A stretch of DNA of 64,000 bases from Pseudoalteromonas umbrosa (GTDB taxonomy: Bacteria > Pseudomonadota > Gammaproteobacteria > Enterobacterales > Alteromonadaceae), in contig NZ_JASJUU010000003.1 of NCBI RefSeq assembly GCF_030125375.1, forward strand, positions 386,247 through 450,246. The letters run 5' to 3'. The notes below the pieces were generated by a model. The model did no database searches and had not been told where the DNA came from. It worked only from the letters and a program-made list of their open reading frames with translations. Both the position numbers and the translations under genes were made by a program. The stretch's first letter is position 1, and the number at the start of each line of letters is the position of its first letter. Below are positions 1-6,970 of the stretch, in pieces.

Positions 1-1
1 G

Positions 2-382
2 ATACCTAGCAATCAAACTTTCGAAGCTCGAGAGAATACTGCATTTGGAACAGTTATTGGCCGTTTGGAGTTCTCAGATCCTGACTCGGACATCTCTCCT
101 GTTGAATCGTTTATGGTGATAGGTAATGCACCTTTCACTATTGCCGGAAACGGCGATATTGTTGTTCAAGGTGAGTTGGATTATGAGTTCCAAAATGTCA
201 TCCGGTTTGGTGTCAGAGCACAAGACTCATTTGGCAATGTATCAGAGTACACAGAGATAACGGTTAACATTATTGATGTAAGAGGCGACGATGATGATGA
301 CCAAGATGGCGATTCAGGTTCATTAGGCTTGCTTGCATTGCTAAGTTTACCCTTGGCCTTGTTAAGAAGGCGCAGACGTTAA
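2..382 (+). CDS. Cadherin-like surface protein with GlyGly-CTERM tail (C-terminal part only)
   Basis: The frame is open from the left edge, so the start lies outside the window. The visible part (about 126 residues) begins with a cadherin-like repeat (ENTAFGTVIGRLEFSDPD, then a LDYE motif and IVN-type strand), a calcium-dependent extracellular fold. An Asp-rich linker follows, then SGSLG, one hydrophobic helix and a terminal cluster of five arginines. This tripartite tail is the GlyGly-CTERM sorting signal. In known systems it is cut by rhombosortase after type II secretion, leaving the protein at the outer surface. The product is therefore probably a large secreted or surface-anchored protein. 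Its overall function cannot be judged without the N-terminal part. Confidence 0.75.
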   Translation: MPSNQTFEARENTAFGTVIGRLEFSDPDSDISPVESFMVIGNAPFTIAGNGDIVVQGELDYEFQNVIRFGVRAQDSFGNVSEYTEITVNIIDVRGDDDDDQDGDSGSLGLLALLSLPLALLRRRRR

Positions 383-396
383 TTAGAATTACTTAG

Positions 397-420
397 AAAA
401 GCGGCGAAAGTCGCTTTTTT
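397..420 (+). terminator. Rho-independent terminator after the GlyGly-CTERM gene
   Basis: GCGGC and GTCGC pair around a GAAA tetraloop, flanked by AAAA on the left and a run of T on the right. It starts 15 bases after the stop codon. Confidence 0.75.
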
Positions 421-514
421 TATTCTTTTATTTTGGTGGTGATATTGGAGAGTGCTATGAAAAGTATAGTTTTGAGCACTTTCGCAGCAAAGCGCTCATA
501 CAGCTATGAGGTAA

Positions 515-652
515 TTAGCGTTTCTTCTTCTTACCCTGAACAGCTTTAAATCTTGGATTTGTTTTACAAATCACGTAAACACGTCCGCGGCGCTTAACTA
601 CTTGACAACCAGGTCTGTTTTTTGCGCTTTTTAATGAACTTAAAACTTTCAA
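515..652 (-). CDS. rpmJ: Ribosomal protein L36, zinc-independent type (45 aa)
   Basis: This short gene encodes a 45-residue basic protein beginning [20 protein letters not shown] and ending in a run of lysines and Arg. It matches the YkgO-type paralogue of large-subunit protein L36, which lacks the complete CxxC...CxxxxH zinc knuckle of the classic form. The start is TTG, chosen because a good AAGGAG lies six bases upstream and the family alignment begins there. It follows rpmE2 on the same strand, as in the E. coli ykgM-ykgO pair. In known systems this pair replaces the zinc-binding L31 and L36 when zinc is scarce. Type assignment is from memory of the family. Confidence 0.9.
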   Translation of the reverse strand: MKVLSSLKSAKNRPGCQVVKRRGRVYVICKTNPRFKAVQGKKKKR

Positions 653-686
653 CTTATGCTCCTTAATATGTTTTTACAACTTGACG

Positions 687-739
687 CTTCAACGCGCTTG
701 TTGAAGTTTACATCGCTGCACAGAGCAGCGATGTAAACT
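687..739 (-). other. Two adjacent hairpins between rpmE2 and rpmJ
   Basis: A perfect 15-bp stem (705-719 with 725-739, loop of five) is immediately followed by a perfect 7-bp stem (687-693 with 700-706, loop of six); the two share bases 705-706 and so may be alternatives. There is no T run on the minus strand, so they do not look like a standard terminator. They sit between two cotranscribed genes and could set RNA stability or partial termination. Confidence 0.6.
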
Positions 740-751
740 AAAAACCATTGC

Positions 752-1009
752 TTACTTAGTTGTAGCAGAAAGGTTTTTGAAACGGCGGTTGAACTTAGCA
801 ACACGGCCATCGCTTGCAACGATTTTCTGCTTACCTGTGTAGAACGGGTGAGATGCGCTTGAAACATCAATTGGCACGTATGGATACTCAACACCATCGA
901 TTTCAACAGTTCTATCTGATTTAAGTGTTGAACCAACGATGAAGTACTTGTCTACTGCCGTGTCATGAAATGCAACAGCTTGATAATCCGGGTGGATATT
1001 TGCTTTCAT
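752..1009 (-). CDS. rpmE2: Ribosomal protein L31 type B (zinc-independent)
   Basis: The 85-residue protein starts [16 protein letters not shown] and contains HPFYTGKQK near the C-terminus, the pattern of type B L31. It lacks the CxxC zinc site of the type A protein. A longer reading exists, but ATG at 1009 is where the family begins. It belongs to the large ribosomal subunit and bridges the two subunits. Together with the downstream rpmJ it forms a candidate zinc-starvation operon. A Zur-like operator lies 19 to 41 bases upstream of the start, which fits derepression when zinc is limiting. Confidence 0.92.
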   Translation of the reverse strand: MKANIHPDYQAVAFHDTAVDKYFIVGSTLKSDRTVEIDGVEYPYVPIDVSSASHPFYTGKQKIVASDGRVAKFNRRFKNLSATTK

Positions 1010-1027
1010 AATAAATTTTAACCTTAC

Positions 1028-1050
1028 GAAATGTGATAACGTCACAAATG
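1028..1050 (-). promoter_or_regulatory. Candidate Zur box upstream of rpmE2
   Basis: The stretch reads GAAATGTGATA then ACGTCACAAATG on the plus strand. By eye it matches about 16 of 22 informative positions of the gammaproteobacterial Zur palindrome (GAAATGTTATA and its mirror), with the inverted core TGTGA/TCACA. Position and the nature of the target genes support it. It was aligned by eye, not scored. Confidence 0.5.
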
Positions 1051-1159
1051 GTATTCTATTTGAGAATGGTTTTCAATTGCTTATCTGAAATTTTTTTTAC
1101 ACTTTTTGTCTATTGATTATACGAATAAGGCAATTGTTACTGGATCTTCAATATCAGAC

Positions 1160-1168
1160 TGTTATAAC
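1160..1168 (+). promoter_or_regulatory. Possible extended -10 promoter for the 91-aa gene
   Basis: TGT followed by TATAAC fits an extended -10 element about 32 bases upstream of the GTG start at 1200. No convincing -35 was found. Confidence 0.3.
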
Positions 1169-1199
1169 TAGAACCTAGATTGAGAAAGAGGACTACACT

Positions 1200-1475
1200 G
1201 TGAGCGAAGAATCACAACAATTAGACAACAGTGTCATTGCGGAACTGCAAAATAGGGATCATTCGTCGCTAGCTCAGCAATTGGATGAGTTAACTTGCGA
1301 ACACAGTGACATTATAGAGCTACTGGCACAATATCAGGTTTTGAGTGAGCAAGATGATGATGACAAATTTGACACATGGTACGACGGTTTGTGTGAAGAC
1401 AAAATGAAAGTTTTAAAAGGGTTTGAGATTTATAGGGCGCATTATGAACAGCTAGAGACTGTGAACAAGCCTTAA
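1200..1475 (+). CDS. Hypothetical acidic protein (91 aa)
   Basis: I do not recognise this protein. It has a GTG start with AAAGAGGAC upstream as ribosome binding site. It is short, soluble, acidic and largely helical in appearance, with an Asp run (EQDDDDKFDTWYDG) in the middle; there are no cysteines pairs, membrane segments or signal peptide. It is monocistronic: a strong terminator follows it directly and the next gene is convergent. The coding signal rests on the good ribosome binding site, the terminator and sensible composition. A small cytoplasmic adaptor is possible, but this is a guess. Confidence 0.65.
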   Translation: MSEESQQLDNSVIAELQNRDHSSLAQQLDELTCEHSDIIELLAQYQVLSEQDDDDKFDTWYDGLCEDKMKVLKGFEIYRAHYEQLETVNKP

Positions 1476-1500
1476 TTAAACCTCTTTTACACAAACAGTA

Positions 1501-1537
1501 AAAGCCATTTAGAGTAATCTAAGTGGCTTTTAGTTTT
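1501..1537 (+). terminator. Terminator after the 91-aa gene
   Basis: A 12-bp stem (AAAGCCATTTAG with CTAAGTGGCTTT, one G-U pair) and a six-base loop are followed by TAGTTTTTT. The gene on the other side is convergent, but the T run favours the plus strand. Confidence 0.85.
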
Positions 1538-1584
1538 TTGGCTTCTAATCAGCAAACTGAAGTGCTGACAATATGCTGTATGTA

Positions 1585-2238
1585 CTAACAAGTTGATAAA
1601 TCATATTTTTGCATGACACTGTCTATATATTTATATCTGAGGGAATCTTGGCGTTCGTGCGCGGCGTTATGGCTTAAAGATCTATTGAGTAGCTTAAGTG
1701 CTTCATGTAACAAGGCACGTTGCTCCGTTGGCACAGCTGCACAGGTTCTATCTTCAGTTATTCTATCGACTAAAGCACGACCAAGGTCGATAAAAACGAC
1801 TTCTTCCACGCTACCATTTTGACTGATCACACCGTATTTACTGCACAAAAATTGCTGCCACACTTGTTGAATATGTTCAATTAAGTCCTCACCAAACTTA
1901 TCATCTTCACTTACGATGCCTTTATCGGCACAGGCTTTTAAAGTAGTAATGTATTTATTTTGAAATAGCTCATAAGCATGACTTGAGTGCTCGACCTCAT
2001 GCCTAAGTAGCATATGGCCCCAATCTAGAGCGCCTCTAGGATAGTAGTCGGTCACCTCAACACATTCATACAAACCAAGGTATGAGCTACATTTAATGAG
2101 ATTATCAATACTGTAGCTCGCGTTAGGAAAAATACTGTTCTCTTGCCATTGCTGTAATTGTTCTGGCTCAACTTTAATTAAACTACATAGTTCATTGGCA
2201 TCATAAAAATTAGATTTTAAGTAGTTAGATAATCTCAT
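1585..2238 (-). CDS. Hypothetical protein, possibly DUF6058-like (217 aa)
   Basis: A soluble 217-residue protein with an N-terminal helical segment of helix-turn-helix character (DANELCSLIKVEPEQLQQWQ), which may bind a partner or DNA. The middle contains WGHMLLRHEVEHSSHAYELF, a His/Glu-rich stretch that could bind metal, although it is not a recognised motif. The pattern resembles the DUF6058 proteins that are frequent in Pseudoalteromonas; that assignment is from memory and uncertain. It stands alone, convergent with the upstream gene. No function is proposed. Confidence 0.6.
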   Translation of the reverse strand: MRLSNYLKSNFYDANELCSLIKVEPEQLQQWQENSIFPNASYSIDNLIKCSSYLGLYECVEVTDYYPRGALDWGHMLLRHEVEHSSHAYELFQNKYITTLKACADKGIVSEDDKFGEDLIEHIQQVWQQFLCSKYGVISQNGSVEEVVFIDLGRALVDRITEDRTCAAVPTEQRALLHEALKLLNRSLSHNAAHERQDSLRYKYIDSVMQKYDLSTC

Positions 2239-2345
2239 AGTAATACTGGTTATTTATACAGTTGTTTTTAGTTTGTATGATTTTTAGCACATAAGCAAGA
2301 AATTTTATAATTCTGTATATTTGGCCTCGGCATACCGGAGCAATT

Positions 2346-3302
2346 GTGATAAAACATATCGTATATAAACAACTAGCTAGAAATTACATGCGAAGTATAC
2401 AATCGATAAAAAAAGCCAGCTTAATTACGGCAATCAAAACCCCTTATCTTATGTCAGGCGAAATCGACTTACAGGCGTATGACGCACTTGTCGAAGCGCA
2501 AATTGCAGCCGGAGTAGACGGCATCATTGTCGGTGGTACAACAGGTGAAGGTCAGTTGATGAACTGGGAAGAGCATCTGATGTTGATAGCCCATAGCGTC
2601 AATAAATTCTCAGATAAGCTGGTGATTGTTGGTAATACTGGTAGTAACAATACCCGAGAGGCAATTAAAGCCACTGAGTATGGTTTTGCGTCTGGTATGG
2701 ATGCAGCACTGCAAATTAATCCATACTATGGCCGCACATCAACTGCAGGGGTATTTGAACACTTAGAACGTGTTTTAGAAATTGGGCCTGCTTTTATATA
2801 TAACGTCCCAGGAAGAACTGGACAAGATTTAACGCCTGATATTATTGAACTAATTGCCAAGCATAAGAATTTCATTGGCGTGAAAGAGTGTGCGGGTAAT
2901 GAGCGCATTGCACATTATGAGTCACAGGGCATTGCTTGTTGGTCAGGCAACGATGATGAAGCACATGATGGTCGTCATAAATATCAATCTCACGGCGTTA
3001 TTTCGGTTACCTCAAACTTGGTACCAAAATTATTTAGACAGCTGATGGACAAGCCTGATGAGGCACTAAATAGAGATTTACAGCCTTTGATGAGCTGGCT
3101 ATTTTGTGAACCAAATCCAATTGCCATCAACACAGCGTTAATTATGACTGGCGCTGTTAACCCAGTATTTAGATTACCCTATGTACCGCTTACGCGTGAG
3201 CAGCAAATTGAAGGGCAGAGACTCATCAATGCATTAGAAGAGCAGTACATTGTTGGTGGAAAAGCTAATTTAGTGGATGAAACGCTTCTTAAGCTTTGTT
3301 AA
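2346..3302 (+). CDS. dapA: 4-hydroxy-tetrahydrodipicolinate synthase, plant-type
   Basis: This is a TIM-barrel class I aldolase that condenses pyruvate with aspartate semialdehyde, the first step of the lysine/diaminopimelate branch. Seen: the substrate loop GGTTGEG, the YNVPGRTG tyrosine region and the Schiff-base lysine in GVKEC near residue 180. Long stretches (GGTTGEGQLMNWEEHLMLI, NTGSNNTREAI, ITAIKTPYL, SGNDDE, ISVTSNLVP) follow the plant chloroplast enzyme rather than the E. coli type. The GTG start has GGAG five bases upstream; an internal ATG at 2388 would give a product 14 residues shorter and is also possible. A different dapA may exist elsewhere in the genome. The next gene starts soon after and has its own promoter. 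Confidence 0.85.
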   Translation: MIKHIVYKQLARNYMRSIQSIKKASLITAIKTPYLMSGEIDLQAYDALVEAQIAAGVDGIIVGGTTGEGQLMNWEEHLMLIAHSVNKFSDKLVIVGNTGSNNTREAIKATEYGFASGMDAALQINPYYGRTSTAGVFEHLERVLEIGPAFIYNVPGRTGQDLTPDIIELIAKHKNFIGVKECAGNERIAHYESQGIACWSGNDDEAHDGRHKYQSHGVISVTSNLVPKLFRQLMDKPDEALNRDLQPLMSWLFCEPNPIAINTALIMTGAVNPVFRLPYVPLTREQQIEGQRLINALEEQYIVGGKANLVDETLLKLC

Positions 3303-3323
3303 TGCAAAGAATTGACGTATAAT
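3296..3323 (+). promoter_or_regulatory. Promoter of the DEAD-box helicase gene
   Basis: TTGTTA (3296-3301), a 16-base spacer and a perfect TATAAT (3318-3323). It overlaps the dapA stop codon. Confidence 0.5.
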
Positions 3324-3349
3324 CTGCGACCCTTCAGTATTGGTCGCAG
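3324..3349 (+). repeat. Perfect inverted repeat just downstream of the helicase -10
   Basis: CTGCGACC (3324-3331) and GGTCGCAG (3342-3349) are perfect inverted repeats with a 10-base loop, directly after the -10 box and 10 bases before the ATG. They may be an operator, or a 5'-leader hairpin in transcripts reading through from dapA. Confidence 0.6.
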
Positions 3350-3359
3350 GTTTGCCGTT

Positions 3360-4658
3360 ATGAATTTTAAATCGTTTAGTTTTCCAGAGCCGTTATTAAA
3401 AGCCTTAGATGAAATTGGCTTCACAGAGCTCACTCCGATCCAACAGGCGGCCATCCCTGTGATCAGAAAGGGTCATGATGTGCTTGCAACTGCACAAACG
3501 GGCACGGGCAAAACCGCAGCCTTTGCATTGCCAGTTATCCATAATCTGTTAAAGGGGACTTCAACAAAATCACCTCGCGCTTTATTTCTTGCACCTACCA
3601 GAGAACTTGCTGAACAAATCGCAAATAACTGTGAGGCGTTTACAAAGCATACTTCACTGCGCACTGTTGCCGTATTCGGCGGCGTAAATGTCGACGGCCA
3701 AACTCAGCGATTAGCACAAGGGGCGGATATCGTAGCAGCCACTCCAGGCAGGTTACTTGATTTGGTGCGTTTAGGCAGTGTCGACCTAGCTAACATCGAG
3801 CATTTAGTGCTTGATGAAGCTGACCGTATGTTAGACATGGGCTTTATTGATGAAATGCAGCGTGTCATTTCACTGGCTAAAGAAGAAAAGCAATTGCTAT
3901 TATTTTCAGCGACTTTTCCTTCAGCAGTAAAGCAGTTTGCTAAACAGGTATTAAAAGAGCCAAAACTTGTGCAAACAGCACCGGAAAATACGACTGCTGA
4001 AACCGTACGTCACGTGGTATACCCAGTTGAACAGCAGCGTAAAAAAGAACTTTTATCAGAGTTGATTGGCAAGAAAAACTGGCAACAAGTACTTGTCTTT
4101 GTCAACATGAAAGACGATGCTGATACTATCGTAAAAGAGCTGGAGCTGGATGGGATTGCAGCCACGGTTTGTCATGGTGACAAAAAGCAAGGCGCAAGAC
4201 GCCGTGCTTTGAGAGAGTTTAAGGAAGGCAAAGTTCGCGTTTTAGTCGCAACTGAAGTAGCAGCAAGAGGGATTGATATTGAAGGGTTACCACGGGTTGT
4301 TAACTACGATCTACCATATCTTCCTGAGGACTATGTGCACCGTATTGGTCGTACTGGTAGGGCTGGCAACAGCGGTCAAGCAATTTCCTTTGTAAGTAGA
4401 GAAGAAGAGCAATTTTTACTTCACATTGAAACTTTGATCGGCCAAAAAATTAAGCGCTATTATTTACCCGGTTATGAAGTCGCAAGCCGTGAAAACTTGA
4501 TCGATAATTTGAGCAAAAAGCCAAGTCATCAAAGACGTAAGGTACGTACTAACAGGCCAAGCAATCAAGCGAGTGGTGAAGCACGAGTTAAAAACCGCAA
4601 TAAAATTAGCTCAGTAAGAAGTCGCTTAAAAGGCGTGAAATTAAAGTTAGATAAATAG
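3360..4658 (+). CDS. DEAD-box ATP-dependent RNA helicase, RhlE-like
   Basis: The protein (432 aa from ATG 3360; a longer upstream frame exists but the family starts at MNFKSFSF) has all core helicase motifs: Q motif (FTELTPIQQ, about 22-30), AQTGTGKT (45-52), PTRELAEQ, DEAD (152-155), SAT (183-185), and HRIGRTGRAG in the second RecA domain. A basic tail of about 60 residues rich in Lys, Arg and Ser follows and probably binds RNA. Such enzymes unwind short RNA duplexes in ribosome assembly or mRNA turnover, often in the cold. RhlE-like is the best subfamily guess; SrmB or another RhlE paralogue cannot be excluded. Confidence 0.88.
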   Translation: MNFKSFSFPEPLLKALDEIGFTELTPIQQAAIPVIRKGHDVLATAQTGTGKTAAFALPVIHNLLKGTSTKSPRALFLAPTRELAEQIANNCEAFTKHTSLRTVAVFGGVNVDGQTQRLAQGADIVAATPGRLLDLVRLGSVDLANIEHLVLDEADRMLDMGFIDEMQRVISLAKEEKQLLLFSATFPSAVKQFAKQVLKEPKLVQTAPENTTAETVRHVVYPVEQQRKKELLSELIGKKNWQQVLVFVNMKDDADTIVKELELDGIAATVCHGDKKQGARRRALREFKEGKVRVLVATEVAARGIDIEGLPRVVNYDLPYLPEDYVHRIGRTGRAGNSGQAISFVSREEEQFLLHIETLIGQKIKRYYLPGYEVASRENLIDNLSKKPSHQRRKVRTNRPSNQASGEARVKNRNKISSVRSRLKGVKLKLDK

Positions 4659-4680
4659 ACAAATTTATCACATGTAAAAG

Positions 4681-4702
4681 CGGGCTCATTAGCCCGTTTT
4701 TT
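4681..4702 (+). terminator. Terminator after the helicase gene
   Basis: CGGGCT and AGCCCG pair around CATT and are followed by six T. Confidence 0.85.
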
Positions 4703-4738
4703 AATGTGTAATTTAGAATTCAGAGCAAAGAGATAAAT

Positions 4739-5821
4739 CTATACGGGCATGCGCCAAGATTGCATCTCAACCAAGCGGCTTTTCGTCCGTTCAAATTCAA
4801 AAGCTAATAACTCACCAGCATAAAGTGTTTGCAACGAAAATTTTGATTCAATCACAATCAACTTTTTTCGATCATAAAATTCATCTACCAGTGCAATAAA
4901 ACGTCTAGCTTCGTCGTCCAAAGTACGTACTGACAGCATTGATTTTTCTCTTATATAATTATCTTCGATACCTTGAGTGACACAATGGCGGTTTGGTGAA
5001 GCGCCCATAGAAGGGACATTCCTAATGAAAATAACATCATAGTTTAGTGCCAATTGAATATAGTCTAGTGTCGCCCGTGGGGAAGAGCATAGAGACATAA
5101 ACTCAATTAATAGGCCATTCTTACATTCTCCTAAAATAGCGATGGGGCGGTTTTGGATCTGTATATCTAAATCTTGGTAAGAACCTTCAAGTGCCTCAAA
5201 CAGAGAAGAAAACGCACTGAGGTTATTTTCGAAGTAAAAGTCGGTGGGGGTGCCGTTGCTGAATCGATGATCAAGTTCACCGCTGACATTAACAAGACTG
5301 CAATGCGCCATGATTAAATCAATGGTCGGCTCAAATCGTGCTCTTTGCAATCCATTTTTATATAGTTCTGTTGGATGGCTGTTGGAGGTTGTTATAAACA
5401 CTATACCTGCTTTAAAAAAGGCATCTAGTAATCCTGCGAGTATCATGGCATCGCCAATATCTTTGATAAAAAATTCGTCAAAGCAAAGTACTTTGGTATG
5501 ATTGGCCCACTGTTTAGCAATCGCCTTTAAGGGATCTTTTTTTCCTTGGATTTGCCTTAATTGCTGGTGGATTAATTGCATAAAGTGGTGAAAGTGCAGC
5601 CGTTGCTTTTTCTTTACCAAAATAGTATCGAAAAACATGTCCATCAGCATAGATTTGCCTCGCCCGACAGGTCCATATAAATACACCCCCATTGACTGCT
5701 TTCCTGCTTCAACGTCAAGACACAGTTTGTCTAATATATTGATGGCATCTAATTGAGCCGGATCGAGTGATATATGATTGGTTGCTATTAATTGTTCATA
5801 TTTATTTAAAAGGCGGTGCAT
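4739..5821 (-). CDS. zapE: Cell division protein ZapE (AFG1-like ATPase)
   Basis: A 360-residue P-loop ATPase of the AFG1/ZapE family. Walker A GPVGRGKS is at 50-57, the family signature RLHFHHFM at about 74-81, Walker B VLCFDEF at 111-117, and a sensor-like TTSNSHP near 140-146. In E. coli ZapE associates with the Z ring late in constriction and is needed under stress. The length is close to the family norm and the start is a plain ATG. It is transcribed alone, convergent with the helicase. The C-terminal half (RRFIALVDEFYDR) also follows the family. Confidence 0.88.
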   Translation of the reverse strand: MHRLLNKYEQLIATNHISLDPAQLDAINILDKLCLDVEAGKQSMGVYLYGPVGRGKSMLMDMFFDTILVKKKQRLHFHHFMQLIHQQLRQIQGKKDPLKAIAKQWANHTKVLCFDEFFIKDIGDAMILAGLLDAFFKAGIVFITTSNSHPTELYKNGLQRARFEPTIDLIMAHCSLVNVSGELDHRFSNGTPTDFYFENNLSAFSSLFEALEGSYQDLDIQIQNRPIAILGECKNGLLIEFMSLCSSPRATLDYIQLALNYDVIFIRNVPSMGASPNRHCVTQGIEDNYIREKSMLSVRTLDDEARRFIALVDEFYDRKKLIVIESKFSLQTLYAGELLAFEFERTKSRLVEMQSWRMPV

Positions 5822-6017
5822 AAAAAGTAGTAGTTGGGATTTTTAATAATGATACGGTTTACTTAGACAGAATAGAAGTAAGTTGATTTGAAAATCAGTA
5901 AAGTCCGATATTACTTTATTAAAATGGAAAAAAGCCGATTTCCGCAATAAATATATTATGTAAAATTGGCTTTTAATTAAATTTTAAAGATATGAGCGGA
6001 GAGTGAGAATGGTAGCC

Positions 6018-6653
6018 CTATTTATATGGGCTTAAATCTGTCTGCTCTGTATCACATACTTTTTTAATGACAGGATGCTTTGCCATCTCACGTAAGTATT
6101 TTGATAAATGTTCAAATTGTAGAGGAGGGGTATTTAGCTCATCCGCCCATATACACAGCATAAATAAATAGCAGTCGCATATCGTGAATTGTTCATTAAC
6201 CACATAGCTTTTTCCCGCCAAATGCCTATTTACGATAGTAAACATTTCGGTTAGGCGAGTTTGCTGGGTTTTAATAATGTCGTCATACATCAATGCGCTT
6301 TGCGTGTGTCGCTCAGGGTAAAAGTAAATCATCAACTCTGATTGGATTGTGGTTGTGAAATACATTAGCCATTGATAAAAAACACCTTTTTGAACTGGAT
6401 CAGCGGGTATCAGCTGGCTTTCAGGGTGCTTTTCTGCGAGGTATAAACAAATTGCTCCGCTTTCAAATAGCACAAAATCATCATCAACCAGTGTAGGGAT
6501 CCTACCTGTGGGGTTGAGCCTTAGATATTGTGCTGATTTTTGTGCATGCTTTTTACGGTCAACGAGTTCTAGTTGATATGGTACTTTTAGTGCTTCTAAT
6601 ACAAAGTGTGGTGCGAGACTGGCATTACGAGGGTAATAAAACAAAGTGTACAT
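6018..6653 (-). CDS. Glutathione S-transferase family protein
   Basis: The N-terminal part (about 1-75) is a thioredoxin-like GST domain: MYTLFYYPRNASLAPHFVLE, then RIPTLVDDDFVLFESGAICLYL with the cis-proline (IP) and the glutathione-contacting ES pair. A helical C-terminal domain follows with DCYLFML near the conserved N-capping region. ATG at 6653 is preferred to the upstream double ATG because AAGG stands six bases before it and the family starts at MYTL. Such enzymes conjugate or reduce electrophiles with glutathione; the substrate is not evident. It stands alone. Confidence 0.85.
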   Translation of the reverse strand: MYTLFYYPRNASLAPHFVLEALKVPYQLELVDRKKHAQKSAQYLRLNPTGRIPTLVDDDFVLFESGAICLYLAEKHPESQLIPADPVQKGVFYQWLMYFTTTIQSELMIYFYPERHTQSALMYDDIIKTQQTRLTEMFTIVNRHLAGKSYVVNEQFTICDCYLFMLCIWADELNTPPLQFEHLSKYLREMAKHPVIKKVCDTEQTDLSPYK

Positions 6654-6927
6654 AACTGGCCTTATCATCAAGTTTTTATTGGTGAGAAAGCTCCTTTTAA
6701 GATTATTCCTTTAGGACTTTAGGACAGCATTGGAATAATAACAAATACAATGACGTATTTTTATTCAAAAATTTAAATTGCCCAAAGTGAGTTAACAAGA
6801 TTAACCTTGAGTTTCTCTGCCGTTAATGATTTTACCTTAAATAGGAATGTTGTGTATAAATTTAGTGAGAGGGGATAAAAATAATGAAAAATATAATTAA
6901 GGGACTTTTTGAGGGAATTTTGAAGAT
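6654..6927. other. Non-coding gap between the GST and AbgT genes
   Basis: A very AT-rich stretch between two minus-strand genes. It should hold the GST promoter. I see a short tandem TTAGGACT/TTAGGACA near 6712-6724 and no convincing gene. A 28-codon frame at 6884-6970 was considered and rejected. Confidence 0.5.
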
Positions 6928-6965
6928 AAAAAGAGCATTTTTGCAGATGCAAAAATGCTCTTTTT
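6928..6965 (-). terminator. Strong terminator after the AbgT-family gene
   Basis: A perfect 17-bp stem (6928-6944 with 6949-6965, loop AGAT) ends in five T on the minus strand, six bases past the stop codon. The A/T symmetry could let it work in both directions. Confidence 0.9.
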
Positions 6966-6970
6966 ATTAA

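Noticed and set aside
457..549. A 30-codon plus-strand frame with GGAGAG upstream
   Set aside because: It overlaps the rpmJ gene on the other strand, has no recognisable product and is likely chance, despite a fair ribosome site.
3313..3323. TTGACG adjacent to TATAAT as a -35/-10 pair
   Set aside because: There is no spacer between them; the real -35 is more likely TTGTTA at 3296-3301.
6884..6970. A 28-codon frame (MKNIIKGLFEGILKIK...) with GAGGGG upstream
   Set aside because: It runs through the strong abgT terminator hairpin and has no homologue I recall; an AT-rich chance frame is more likely.
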